DNA of 64,000 nt, from contig JAQFVV010007278.1 of the NCBI GenBank assembly GCA_028023455.1, positions 51,649 through 115,648 of the forward strand, written 5' to 3'. Below the pieces are notes generated by a model, which worked only from the letters and a program-made list of their open reading frames with translations, ran no database searches and was not told the origin of the DNA. This document shows, one piece after another, positions 34,755 to 51,500 of this stretch. Within the stretch, counting starts at the first letter, position 1. Each line of letters opens with the position of its first letter. Made by a program: the position numbers and the translations under genes. Origin of the DNA: Epiperipatus broadwayi. Taxonomy: Eukaryota; Onychophora; Udeonychophora; Euonychophora; Peripatidae.

Positions 34755-35420
34755 TGATAAGGAAGTAATAGGGGGTGATAGAGCAGTTTTACGAAGAACA
34801 TTTTATTGATTAAAATGAAAAGCTAATGTTAAAATAAGAATACAAGTATCATATCTAAATTATCTACTTTTGGAAGATAATGTAGTTATGTTTGCCAATA
34901 GTACTTCAGAGTTTCTGTAAATGTTGCAAGATTTATAAGATTAAATATTAAAAAAGGACTAAGGTTAACTACTAAAAAAACTAATGTTCAATGAATATTT
35001 TCAAAAGAAAAACATAACGATTGATAAATCATAAATTATAAGTTAAACAAACTACAAGTATCTTGATCATATTTTTATTATAGTTGGAAACATAATGAAT
35101 AAAATTAATCATGAAATTAATTTGGGATGAATTCTTTCAGTATAATTAGTTGAAAGGAAATATGCTTATGTATTTGAAAACGAAGCTAGGATTTAAAATT
35201 GCAGATCATTCAACAAAGTAAGAATAGATGAATGTTGAGATTAACAAGATGAGATTAAAAATGAAATTCATGAATAAGAGAACAAATGGGTATTGTTGAC
35301 ATCATTAAAGTAATTACACCAAAAAAGATCAGGAATGGACATATTATTAGAAGACATAATAATAGAAGGATAGTTGAAGTCTTAAAACACCATACGTGAG
35401 AGAATTAAATAAGGAATTTT
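34755..35420 (+). pseudogene. LINE reverse transcriptase relic (RTE-like), plus strand
   Basis: A decayed ORF2 fragment broken by many stops and frameshifts. In order: MFANSTSEF (the counterpart of the segment just after the polymerase catalytic box), KKLMFNEYFQKKNITIDKS, TNYKYLDHIF (the N.YKYLG..F motif), NKINHEINLG and a GHIIRRHNN-like block near the end (the GH.ARR motif). The motif order is that of RTE-type reverse transcriptase from palm/thumb to C-terminus. The catalytic Asp box itself is not readable. It overlaps none of the minus-strand LINE tails and is a separate insertion. Confidence 0.65.
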
Positions 35421-35574
35421 TATTATAATATAAAGAAAGGCTATATATCATAGAAAGTGCTTGAACTTTAAGAGACTTCAATCCTGCATTAAATTGATAA
35501 ATAGTTAATAATAATAGGAAATTGTAAAGAAAGAATAATAGTCTATTGTTCTATTTACTTCTAATATTTTGTAA

Positions 35575-36575
35575 ATCTATTATATTATTAAGCACTGAAA
35601 TAATTGTAATCGTAAAGAAAAAAATTAATCTCTAGTCATGCACTGTTAATAAGTGTATATCAAAATCTCCATTCACTCACCTTTCAATAATAGTTTAAAA
35701 GTATAAGTAAATTTACCTATGTTTAAAGTATATTTTATATACACTAACCATTATTGGCCATACTTATCTCAAGGCTTGAATCTATTATGTGCCTTATGTT
35801 CAAATTGACAATTATATTATATAAATTTAGATATTCTATCACAGAAGAGAGGTGGAACTCATTTTTAATCATATGCAATTAAATGTACAATAATTATGAA
35901 TAAAGGTAAATCTATTATTATTAAATTCTGAAATAACTGTAATCATAAAGAAGAAAATAAATCTCTAGTCATGCACTATTTATAAGGATATATTAAAATC
36001 TTCATGTTTTCACTTGCCAGTAGTAGTTTAAAAGCATGAGTAAATTCATTTATGACTAAAGTTTATTTTTATATGTGCTTATCTCAGTGCTTAAATCCAT
36101 TATGTGTCTGACATTCAAATTAACAATTATATTGTGTAAATTTAGATATTCTATCACTGGAATAAGTCTTTTACTGGAAAGTGAGTCCATGAAGATTTTA
36201 ATATATACTTATAAACAGCACATGTCTGGAGATTTATTTCATTTTTTATGATTACAATTATTTCAGTATTTAATGATGTTAGATTTACATGTATTCATAA
36301 CTAATATGCATTTAATTGCAGGTGGTTAAAATGAGATCATGTGATAGAGTATCTAAGTTTGCATAATATAATTGTCAATTTGAACATCAGGCATATAATA
36401 GATTCAAGTCTTGAGATAAGCATAGTCAGTAATTGCACATATAAGAATATGCTTTAAGCAGAAATGATTTGAATTATGCTTTTGAACTATTACTGGTAGC
36501 ATGAAAATTTGAATATACACTTATAAACCGTGCATGACTGGAGGTTTATATTCTTCTTATTCTGTTTTGCATTAT
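35575..36575. repeat. Array of a 337-bp anonymous repeat: two direct units and one inverted
   Basis: Units start near 35580 and 35917 in plus orientation, sharing CTCTAGTCATGCACT, AATAGTTTAAAAG-type and TTTAGATATTCTATCAC blocks. A third unit, at about 36230-36570, is inverted (GAGTATCTAAGTTTGC, GTGCATGACTGGAGG). There is no coding frame and no hammerhead core in this family. The arrangement of tandem copies closed by an inverted copy mirrors the hammerhead clusters. Confidence 0.75.
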
Positions 36576-37071
36576 CCAGCAAAATAATTTTTTTTAAAAA
36601 TTTAATTTTTTAAAATTAAAAAATTTAAAATTTTTTTTTTATTAATTTGTAATATTTTTTTATTATTATATAATTTTTCAGATAACTGAGGCTACAAATT
36701 TCGATTAATATCTATTAAAAAAATTTGACATTTGCAAACTAAACCACAACACTTGTTGAACATAGTTATTACAATTCTTTCATTTTTTGACTAATAGTGA
36801 CAATTATAATATTTTAATAAAAAATATAATTTAAATTTTAAAATTTTATTTATTGTTTACTTTATAAGTCTGAATTTTTTAAATATTAATCTATTATATG
36901 ACTTTGTGTTGGTTATTAACTTTTTCTTAGAGTGAGGTAAATATCTTTAGTCTGAGAAATAGCATTATCACATTCACTTAAACTATATTTGAGATATTTC
37001 ACTGTATTTTACAGTGCAAAATCACATGCTGGTAAATACTGATATTTTAATTTTACAATAATGTGAAAAGC
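36576..37071. other. AT-rich spacer, no gene seen
   Basis: No supported feature. Confidence 0.45.
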
Positions 37072-37165
37072 TTCAGTGCGACTGCCTTGCACTTGCAGGC
37101 AGTTGCCCGGGTTGTGGGTTCGCATCCTGGTCGATGCTATGACACTTTAAAAAAATAATAATAAT
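37072..37165 (+). repeat. tRNA-derived SINE (A box eroded)
   Basis: CGACTGCCTTGCACTTGCAG body, B-box-like GGGTTCGCATCC, then GCTATGACACTTT and an A-rich TAA-repeat tail. The 5' end and A box are lost. Confidence 0.7.
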
Positions 37166-37454
37166 CAAAGAGGCAGAAATTCAAAATATTTTAGTCTTGT
37201 ATCCATGTGTTAAATAGATTTATGTCTTTGGAAACCATTGTATGATCATTTGCAAGATGATTTTGAAAAAAATTTGGGAATAATTAAAAATTTGATTTTT
37301 TATTCAATGTTTATTAATATTCATAATTATTTTTACAATAATTGTGCGATAATTATTGAGAATCAAAAATATACATAATTATACTTATTAAGACAATAAA
37401 GCCAATTACTTAAAGCTTTAATAGGTTTATAAATGTAGATGATAACAATCAATC

Positions 37455-37522
37455 TATAAGCTATCTCATCCTGTAGTTAATGAAGGTTGCCATGACTACA
37501 GGATGAGATTGCTGATAGCTTA
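37455..37522. repeat. Short inverted repeat
   Basis: AAGCTATCTCATCCTGTAGT mirrored by ACTACAGGATGAGATTGCTG..AGCTT around a loop of about 20 bases. Confidence 0.7.
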
Positions 37523-37689
37523 AGGGCTGATTGTTATAATTATGCTTCATATATATTGCATTTTTAAAAGTAGAGGATAATAAATTCCAGCATAATAAAA
37601 ACAGAAACTATGGCATTACAATCATCACATTTTGTCAAAATGATTGCTAGTCATCATTATTGACACTATATTAGAATAAGCAATTTTAA

Positions 37690-37760
37690 TACTTTTTTAA
37701 TGTGGCAAAGTGTCAGCCAGGCAGCTAAACCTGGGACAACTGCTTGTAAGGCAGCTGTAA
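37690..37760 (-). repeat. tRNA-derived SINE fragment
   Basis: Minus strand CAGCTGCCTTACAAGCAG, TTGTCCCAGGTTTAGCTGCC and TGACACTTTGCCACATTAAA. Same family as 28299 and 37072, with a mutated B box and no A box. Confidence 0.7.
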
Positions 37761-37990
37761 TATTTTAAGCAGAATTTGATAAATATATCAAAAACTAATA
37801 TTTATTTTTTTGCAATTTAAAAATAAATTTCATCCAAAGATTTCATTAACTCTCTGGAATTGCTCAAGCTGTTTTTCTGCTGATTGTTTAATAACAAAAA
37901 TTCTTTTGTTTTAATTATAAACTTATTCTTTCAATATAAGTTAAAATATGACTTTTTAATGTTTTTTGTTTGTAAACACACACATACACA

Positions 37991-37994
37991 CACA

Positions 37995-38061
<67 letters not shown>

Positions 38062-38081
38062 ATATATATATATATATATAT
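37991..38081. repeat. (TCTA)n microsatellite followed by (TA)n
   Basis: About 16 tetranucleotide units, then about 11 TA units, immediately next to the palindrome at 38111. Open frames through it are pure repeat translation. Confidence 0.95.
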
Positions 38082-38110
38082 TAATTCTAATGTTTTCATG
38101 GATAAAAGAT

Positions 38111-38284
38111 GTCATATTATTATTACTATTTGCGGGATATTCCGTGTAGTGAAAAAGCTAAATGCTGACGTTTCAGTACAATATCAAGTACCTTCCTCAG
38201 AGCGTCCTTGATATTGTACTGAAACGTCAGCATTTAGCTTTTTCACTACACGGAATATCCCGCAAATAGTAATAATAATATGAC
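38111..38284. repeat. Perfect palindrome, 78-bp arms, PLE-like terminus
   Basis: Arms 38111-38188 and 38207-38284 are exact complements around an 18-base spacer. The minus strand reads CTGAGGA, AGGTAC, TTGATATT, GTACT, GAAAC, GTC, AGC across the spacer and arm. This order resembles a minimal hammerhead core: CTGANGA, stem II, GAAAC, then GTC. A CTGA.GA / GAAACGTC arrangement also fits PLE 3' ends, as in the relic at 14180. Perfect arms suggest a very recent event or gene conversion. Confidence 0.85.
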
Positions 38285-43930
<5,646 letters not shown>

Positions 43931-44200
43931 TTATTCCATTAGAGATGATGAGGGGTAACCACACTTCATATCAATTCTGCCCCCATCTACCCTTATATTT
44001 GTCACAAATGACAAGACTTCTATCTTCATTGAGCTTTTTGTCTTGACTTCATCATTAGAATCTGTTGTTTCTAGATTGTTCTGTAGCATTTCAAGATTGT
44101 CAGGTTTACTAATTTTCTGTTCTACATCCTTGTCTTGATGATATCTGTCACTTTGCATATCCTCATCTTCCAGTACCTTTAAAAGATCCTGTTCGCTTTG
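43931..44200 (-). CDS. Candidate terminal exon, acidic unknown protein
   Basis: An open minus-strand frame of about 90 codons, closed upstream by TAG at 44201-44203 and ending at a stop at 43931. The boundary sequence AAAGTTAG just before the first codon could serve as a splice acceptor. The frame opens with QSEQDLLKVLEDEDMQSD, is rich in Asp, Glu, Lys and Asn, and ends VDGGRIDMKCGYPSSSLME. An internal ATG near 44158 would give 75 residues. Composition is unlike AT-driven noise, but I recognise no domain and no neighbouring exon. A decayed transposon exon is an alternative. Confidence 0.3.
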   Translation of the reverse strand, partial: QSEQDLLKVLEDEDMQSDRYHQDKDVEQKISKPDNLEMLQNNLETTDSNDEVKTKSSMKIEVLSFVTNIRVDGGRIDMKCGYPSSSLME

Positions 44201-44204
44201 CTAA

Positions 44205-45719
44205 CTTTTAACTATATTTTTATATTACTTAGAATATAACTACAGAATTTATATTTCTTCAATTTATATTTTTAATTATATAATTTTAAAGTTTTATAAT
44301 TAATGTAGAAAAACATGGATTATGTGTTTTAAATCTGCATCTTTACAAAAATATTAAAACAAAATTTATTTATAAAATAATTTTTAACATGGAAATCAAT
44401 TTCTTTCCATCAACTCAATCAGCCCTAAAATAAAATGATAATTTGATTGTAATTTATTACTTGGAGACTACTGACGAAAACAAAATTCCCTCATTTTGAA
44501 CACTGGTAACAAGAAATAATAAAACCCACTGGGTCTGGAAACCGAAAGGAATGTTCTCGTATTTGCGTGGAATTTATCTAAAATGAACCCGTCAAATCAA
44601 ATTTTCCGAAGCAGGGATATACGCTTGCTGAAGAACGCAATGAAATAAAACATGAAATTAGACAACCCAGTAACGCTACATTTATATAAAATAATAAATA
44701 TTTGGTCTTAAAATTTAAATCTATATAAAGAAACGTAAATGGTCATGCCATAAATGTATCATATGCGGATATCTATTTTATAGGCTAAATCAAGGCCTAC
44801 TCAGTTATGATACATAATAAAAATATTATAAAGAAATCAATCCCTGCTTAATTAGAGATATGCCCATAGGTTTTATAGATATAAAGAAATTATTGATGCG
44901 ATAGCCTATGATGATAAGATATTAAAATTGGATTAAAAGATTTAAAGAATTAAACTATCGTATCATGCAGTAAACATATTATAAAAACAAAGTTTTAGCT
45001 TTCAACTTCGAACATTAAATTTATTTTAAAATCTGAAAGTTGTTTATAAATCAAAGGTACGCAGTATACATATATACTTTTCTCTTCTAAAACTAATTAA
45101 TTAAAGTTTTAACATTTATTTTGTTAAACTAAGTTTTTTTTTTTAATTTTTTGACGAACCATTCGTAAAAAATAATTGCGTTAATGGCTCAGATTACGTA
45201 ATTGAAGTCATAGATTTGAATAGACAAATTTAAATAGCAAATAAAAAAAAAACTCAAATTAGAATCAGAGGGAGGGGGATTTAAATATTTTGCTTTTATT
45301 CAATTATTGGACTTTCTTCAGATAATGTCAAATATTTTAATCATTGAAATATTTTTCTAAATTTATCTCCGTCTGATTCTTAAACAATAAGTCTAGCCAA
45401 ATTTAAGAAAGATAGATTATTAGAAAAGTCGATCTTCTTTAATATATATGATTAATTAAGCGTGCGTTATAACGCAATAACAAAATATTTACATAAGGCA
45501 ATATAATATCGAAATAATATAATTCAATTTTTATTGTGAACATAATAATGTAATATGTATATTTTACAAAATGATAAATATATAATTGTATAAAGCAAAG
45601 GAAGAGAATATTAGAGAGGCTTTTATTATTTAAAATTTATAACTACATTAAATTAGTATTTTACCAGACCTTTGACGGATATTACCGAAATCACACTTTT
45701 CTTTATTTTATTTGAAGTG
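44205..45719. other. AT-rich spacer, no confirmed gene
   Basis: A GC-richer patch at 44515-44680 has a 21-codon frame starting at 44584, which is too short to support. Confidence 0.4.
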
Positions 45720-46165
45720 GTTTGAATAAATTGTACCTTTGAAGGATGTTGGCAAACAGTAAGATTGGCTGGTCACTCCATAATATTATATATTGGGGCT
45801 TTGTATTGATAGCAACAGCATAGCATGTCAGCAACATGATGCAAGGGCTTTATCGGCACGGCATCCTATAATACAAGGGAACACCATACTCAGCTGCGCC
45901 AAAGCTTGGCTGAGAAATTGCGATCATCTACTCACTCATAGCATGATGTCATTTAACAACTTAAAAACTTTACAATAAAACTTTTCCAGAGGTGTACAGT
46001 AACTAAACTCTACAAGAAGTGTACTCTTTCTGAAGTTTTCAATAAGAAATTATACAAGAAATGTAGAATAACTCTTCCAGAATTTTCTACAATAACTCTC
46101 AAGAAGTTTTTATAATAACTAACTCTACAAGAAGTTCAAAGCAACTCAAAGTTCTTTTTCCTTAT
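45720..46165. repeat. GC-richer block with a repeated TACAAGAAGT motif
   Basis: Bases 46011-46140 carry four degenerate copies of CTCTACAAGAAGTT at spacings of about 28-46 bp. The preceding 45790-45960 is GC-richer and has an open frame with no domain. It could be part of an LTR or satellite, but no TG...CA ends were found. Confidence 0.4.
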
Positions 46166-46555
46166 CTAAATATACCTTTCAAAATAACAAAGCCATCGGG
46201 ATCTCCAAATTAGATAATTAACAAATTTAAGAAAAAATATTTTCTTCATTATCAAAAAAGAATCTTACTAAATAATCTTAATGCAATTTAATTTTGAAAT
46301 TTTACTAATTGCATTTCTTAATTAAATTCCACGTTTATCTGATTCTACATGTTTTGGCACCTTTTCCTAAATAATTATAAAATTAGAGTTTAATTTATAC
46401 ATTCTTTTGATATCAATTGGATTTTTAATTAATTAATTTAGAAAGTTAAACTTTCTTTGCTAATTCGAAACTCCATCGGTTTTTATACACATACCATTTT
46501 AATAATAAAATTACATTTTTTATACTTTAAAATTTTTTTTTAATGTCTTAATATT

Positions 46556-46912
46556 TCAACTTAATAGTAAAATATATAAGTGAAGTGCTGCTTCAATTAC
46601 TTGGTCAATTCTCTCTCTCTTAACTGCATCACCAGCAAGTAAATTAGTTTCTAAATAGTTATATGTGTTGGATAAGTGTGCCAAAGATATCTCTTCCCAA
46701 CTGAGAAAAGAAACTAGATTGGGATATGTCAAGTGCTGGATTATGTGTCTGTCATCCCAAGCATGCCAACTGTATAACATATAGTTGGCTGACACCTCAG
46801 TTTGATCCTCAAAACAAATAAAATGCTTTGGATAACAGGATTTGATTTCAGCAATCAAGGTTGGGCCATGGTCAGGTAATGTGAACGTGTTATGCTTATA
46901 TTGATGGTAATG
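46556..46912 (-). CDS. Candidate exon of an unknown protein
   Basis: An open minus-strand frame of about 118 codons between a TAG at 46913-46915 and the stop at 46556. Composition is protein-like: YHQYKHNTFTLPDHGPTLIA opens it, a Cys/Trp/Asp/His-rich middle includes SWHAWDDRHIIQHL, and VKRERIDQVIEAALHLY lies near the end. No ATG is close to its start, so it is more likely an internal or terminal exon, or a broken copy, than a single-exon gene. A donor-like GTAATT occurs at the IDQ codons near 46600. I recognise no family. It is the most coding-like non-transposon frame in the window. Confidence 0.4.
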   Translation of the reverse strand, partial: HYHQYKHNTFTLPDHGPTLIAEIKSCYPKHFICFEDQTEVSANYMLYSWHAWDDRHIIQHLTYPNLVSFLSWEEISLAHLSNTYNYLETNLLAGDAVKRERIDQVIEAALHLYILLLS

Positions 46913-46915
46913 CTA

Positions 46916-47134
46916 TCATTGGTATTCTCTCCTCTGCTTGAAGGGTTGGTCTGTTCGAATAGTATTAAAGATAGTTAAACTGGATATTAAAGTAAATATA
47001 AAACTTGTTGGGGTTTACATTCCCAAAGCAATCAAAGTTTAGATTCATAAATATATAAAGGGTATTTAAACCCTGTTAAACAATGCATATTTGGGGAATT
47101 CTGGTTATATATATAAAGTTTGATATCTGTATTT
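46916..47134. other. Short spacer
   Basis: No supported feature. Confidence 0.4.
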
Positions 47135-47274
47135 ATTTCAACTAAACATTTTGTAGTCTTTATCAACTATATAACATTGAATAATCAAAATGAGACAACC
47201 TTCAACAATACCTATAGTTCAATTCAGATTTCCCATAATTCTGTTATCTTAACATTTGATGACTGGTAATTCAT

Positions 47275-47712
47275 TCACATTTGACAATTTTTTGAAATCA
47301 ACATAGCCTCTTCTATTTTACGTTTATTATAACAACATTCAATTTGAATAATTTTCATATTTTTATGATCAAATTTAAATCCATATTGACAATATTTATT
47401 ATGATCAAATATAAGAGATGATGAAGGTTTATTTACATGTATTCCACATTGTTTCTCTTTTTGAATTCTATTATATAAAAGCATATGCTCTTTTATTCTC
47501 TTCTCAAATGTACACTTAGATTCACCGATGTATTGTAAGCCACATCCACATATCAATTTATATATAATAGAATTTTGATTAAACTTGGAATTTTGAATTT
47601 TAGAATTATTAAGTAATCTATTTATATTATTTGGTAAGAAAAAAGCAATATGACACAACCCATTATAAATTCTTCTAATAAACTTGACTTGCTCGTCCAA
47701 TATAAATGGCAT
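47275..47712 (-). CDS. GIY-YIG endonuclease domain of a PLE (left arm)
   Basis: 145 residues from the ATG at 47712. The N-terminal part (FILDEQVKFIRRIYNGLCHI) matches the linker between the thumb and endonuclease of PLE polymerases. It is followed by IIYKLICGCGLQYIGES (GIY-YIG core with a CGC motif), FEKRIKEH (Arg and His), HNKYCQYGFKFD and KRKIEEAMLISKN, whose EE carries the catalytic Glu. It stops at NCQM, about 17 codons earlier than the right-arm copy. With no reverse transcriptase attached, it is a fragment, and it is unlikely to be an active nuclease gene. Confidence 0.7.
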   Translation of the reverse strand: MPFILDEQVKFIRRIYNGLCHIAFFLPNNINRLLNNSKIQNSKFNQNSIIYKLICGCGLQYIGESKCTFEKRIKEHMLLYNRIQKEKQCGIHVNKPSSSLIFDHNKYCQYGFKFDHKNMKIIQIECCYNKRKIEEAMLISKNCQM

Positions 47713-47768
47713 TGAAATTCATTTCATTTTGATATTTTTAATTTTATTATTTATTTGTTAATGACTTA

Positions 47769-48359
47769 TTGATTATTGGTTATTATAAAAATGCTATTAC
47801 TAATATTATTAAAAAATTTAAAAGGAATCAACAATATAATAAAAATAAAAATAATATCAAAATTAAATGGACTTCAATGCCATTTATATCGGATGAGCAT
47901 GTCAAGTTTATTAGGAGAATTTATAATGGTTTGTGTCATATTGCTTTTTTCTCAACAAATAATATAAATAGATTACTTAATAATTCTAAAATTCAAAATT
48001 CCAAGTTTAATCAGAATTCTATTATATATAAATTGATATGTGGATGTGGCTTACAATACATCGGTGAATCTAAGTGTACATTTGAGAAGAGAATAAAAGA
48101 GCATATGCTTTTATATAATAGAATTCAAAAAGAGAAACAATATGGAATAGATGTAAATAAATCTTCATCATCTGTTATATTTGATCATAATAAATCTTGT
48201 CAATATGGATTTAAATTTGATTATAAAAATATGAAAAATTTTCAAATTGAACGTTGTCATAATAAGCGTAAAATAAAAGAGGCTATGTTGATTTCAAAAA
48301 ATCATCAAATGTTAATGAATCACCAGTCATCAAATGTTAAGATAACAGAATTATGGTAA
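47769..48359 (+). CDS. GIY-YIG endonuclease domain of a PLE (right arm)
   Basis: An open frame of up to 196 residues. There is no ATG at its 5' end; the first in-frame Met is at residue 37 (about 47877). Linker SDEHVKFIRRIYNGLCHIAF at 41-60, IIYKL 85-89, CGCG 91-94, YIG 97-99, Arg108 and His112 in the helix, catalytic Glu171 and Asn178. These are the positions expected of the GIY-YIG fold in Penelope-like retroelements, where the domain cuts target DNA. The open frame survives although the polymerase part is gone. Basic and Asn/Lys-rich. Almost identical to the left-arm copy. Confidence 0.75.
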   Translation: MIIGYYKNAITNIIKKFKRNQQYNKNKNNIKIKWTSMPFISDEHVKFIRRIYNGLCHIAFFSTNNINRLLNNSKIQNSKFNQNSIIYKLICGCGLQYIGESKCTFEKRIKEHMLLYNRIQKEKQYGIDVNKSSSSVIFDHNKSCQYGFKFDYKNMKNFQIERCHNKRKIKEAMLISKNHQMLMNHQSSNVKITELW

Positions 48360-48503
48360 ATCTGAATTGAACTATGGGTATTGTTGAAGGTTGTCTTGTT
48401 TTGATTATTCAATGTTATATAGTTGATAAAGACTACAAAATGTTTAGTCGAAAAATAATATAATTTAAGTAAATTTTACTATATTTTGATTATATATATA
48501 TTT

Positions 48504-51500
48504 TTTAAAATATCGATAAATCTACCTATAGTTTAAAAAAATCATTTGTTGTTATTAAAAAAATCTCTTTGATTTGATGTTTATATATAGAATATTATTA
48601 TTGTTTATGGTTATTATTTATAGTTGTTTGGCTTTATTATTTTATTTATTTGTTGAGGTACATCGCTGTGAATATTTAATTGTTATTATTCTTAATGGTG
48701 AGATTTTTAATGGTAATAGTGACATGTTTTAATTATTATAAATAAATAGAGACATATAAATTGTTGATTATAAAAAAGATTATTTTATTTGTAGTGATTA
48801 GTAAAAAAATGCAATGTTATTATTTATGTATATATATATTTTTAAGCTGTCAAATAAATTTTCGATTTAATATTTTTTATATGATTGGTATTTTTTTTTT
48901 TTTTAATGTTAATTGTTTAAAAGAAAAAATATGTAACAATGGTTTTCAAAAACTGTGCATTCTGTGGCACATGAAAAACAACAACAGCAGCAACAAAAGA
49001 AGCCATCGTTATTGAGATAGTTATTAAAAAAACTGAAAGATAAAATTAGTTGTATTTTCTTTCTTTGGAATGTCCATCCTTGAGAATAATTAAATAAGAT
49101 AAATCACTGTGCGTCTAATAAATTTATAATTATAAATTACTGTAGTAAACACATAATACCATGACTGGCTAATATATATATATATATATATATCGCAGCC
49201 AGGGAGCTGTGCCATTTCTTTTATCCCAAGTCAGTTTAAAAAGAAAAACTAGGCAAATTTCAACACATGAATTTCACCGCGTCTGAAGCCAAAATTTGAT
49301 ATAGCTATCTGGAATTTATAATGGTAAATCTAATAACAATCTGGAAGTAACTAAAATTAGTCAATATATTGGATTCAACATGTCAATTATTATTTGTTTT
49401 TCAAGGAGAGAAATCTTTAAAAAAAAAGAAATATATATATATATGCTTGGAAACCGATAATTTTCTCTAACATGCTATTTCTTCAATTTAATTTTGGCTA
49501 GAATGCATTCTAATATTAAAGAAATATAAAGGAATAAAAAACAATGGAACAAGATGACTTTTGAAAAAAAACGGAACAAGTTAAATTTTTAAAAAAAAGG
49601 TAATAAATAATTTTATTAATATAAATGATATTTATTTTTTTTGAGATCGATATTCATTTTTTTTTACTTTTATTTTTAATTAGAAAGCATCTTGTTTTCT
49701 AAAAAAAAAAAAAAACATTTAACAAATGTCAAAATTAACACTTAAGTAATTTAAAATTTTAAAATAGGGCGTATAAGTTTGGGTTGCATATGAGTTGTTA
49801 TATATATATATATATATATTGTGCCAGACAAAAGCTTTTAATTTCGTCTATCAATCTATTCTGATACAGAGGGTGCCACCAGACCACTACGTATCTGGAA
49901 AATTTGTTTACTATGATCAGAATAGATGATGATAGTTTGTGCCGACTAGACTCAGGGAGAAACAAGAGATCTTAAATTGTTTAGACAATTGAGACAAAAG
50001 CACTAAGACAAACATCAGCCAAATTAAGTTTAAACATATTTAATAAAATTTTATTAAGAGAAAATTAACTTATAAGAACAGTTTATAAGTTAACAAATAT
50101 GATTAGCTCAGGTGTGTACCAGAAAGACTAAATGCAATGCTCTGGCAGATCTACTGATTCTCTAATAAACAAATTTAAAAGGGAGGAAGCAAATTTCATT
50201 CAGCAGAGGATTCACTCAAACATTGGTTCTCACCCTCAGATACTTAAACAATATGTCCTTGAAATAGATCAAAGCCACCAGCGCCGATGAGCTTTTCGAG
50301 ATCCAAAATTTGGTCAGACCTCGAATGTCCTTATATCGGTATGAGCTGCACCTATTATTACGTTTAAAATAAGGGTGATTGATCCACCTCAAGAACAACC
50401 GAAAAATATGATTGAAACGGAGTAAAACAATTAAAATTGGTGAATCCCATCCAAACGATTGGCGAAAATTACTTTAAAATTAATAATTAAAGTCTCAATA
50501 AGGGACAAGTAAATAATTAGAAAAACAGTTACGTCTGCCCCAGCATTTAAAGAAAATAAACTTACAAACAAATTCTGAGTACACGCTCTGATAAATTTAA
50601 AGCACACATAATAAATACAAACAGAAATTTATCGGAGAGTGCACATGAGTACGAAAATATTAAAAGTTTAAATACTTTGGCAGAACGAAAGTATTGCACA
50701 CCTGTAATTTAAAAAGGGATAAATATTATCTTCCTGCTGACAACTTATAAAATTACAAAGAAAAACAATTCTAATTTCCACCTTCAGAGATATAAGAAAC
50801 GAAATCCCCACCTGCGGAAAATTAGACAATAAAGTCGTCAGCCAAAAGATTTTGGAGGTTTGCAAAAGTGCAAACCCAGAGTTTAAAATTAATTATTAAA
50901 TATTAACATAATTACACGTAAGCATTTAAAAGGCATGACTGCCAAAGCATTTATAAAAGTCTTACATAAAAATAGAAAACTCACTCGTCACTCTCCAATA
51001 AACAAAAATTGACAGTAACTTGGAATCTTAAAACTAAGATTCCAAGACCCACGACAAAATATTAGAAAACATAGCAAATATTAAATATGAGGCTATATAA
51101 ATTAGGAATACACATTTATGATTAGATTGAGTGGAGATTTAATGAGAATTAATTTACCCTGGGAAGAATAAAAAAAGAAAATAGTTACCTTTCGGTAAAA
51201 GCAATGTTCACGTAGAGTGCGCACTTTTACTTAAGTTCATTTTCAGGTTCTTCAACCATGGCAAGGTAGATGTAACGAGGTTCCGGCTTCTTGTAGGTGT
51301 TTAAGGCATTACTGGAGCAAATTGGGAAGTCAGGGATCCGTCTTTTGTTGAGTTAACAAGCCATTCGGGTTTTGATAACACGTATAATATTTGTCATCTT
51401 GTTGCAAGCGAAATGGTTTAATAACAGCTAATTTCCCTTAAGAATTTAAATGTCCAAACTGATATAAACTTTCACTTGAGAAATAGCTTGTCTAGTTAAG

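Larger units (their letters stand above)
47135..48465. mobile_element. Head-to-head pair of 5'-truncated Penelope-like elements
   Basis: A 1.3-kb inverted repeat centred near 47785. Each arm holds a GIY-YIG endonuclease frame reading outward and a 3' tail with GTTGATAAAGACTACAAAAT, TTTAG and YGAAA. The tail resembles the hammerhead order (TTGATAA, paired GACTA/TAGTC, GAAA). The arms differ by scattered substitutions, so the duplication is recent but not new. No reverse transcriptase remains in either arm. Confidence 0.75.

Noticed and set aside
37884-38211. Open frames rich in Tyr-Leu-Ser-Ile
   Set aside because: Translation of (TCTA)n and (TA)n plus one palindrome arm.
45720-46165. Another solo LTR
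   Set aside because: Composition and repeats are suggestive, but no matching TG...CA ends or flanking duplication could be placed.
48761-49015. Open frame in the 5' LTR, and similar frames at 51903-52199, 57094-57282 and 58315-58563
   Set aside because: These fall in LTR sequence, are Ile/Tyr/Phe-rich, have no domain and are interrupted differently in the two LTR copies.
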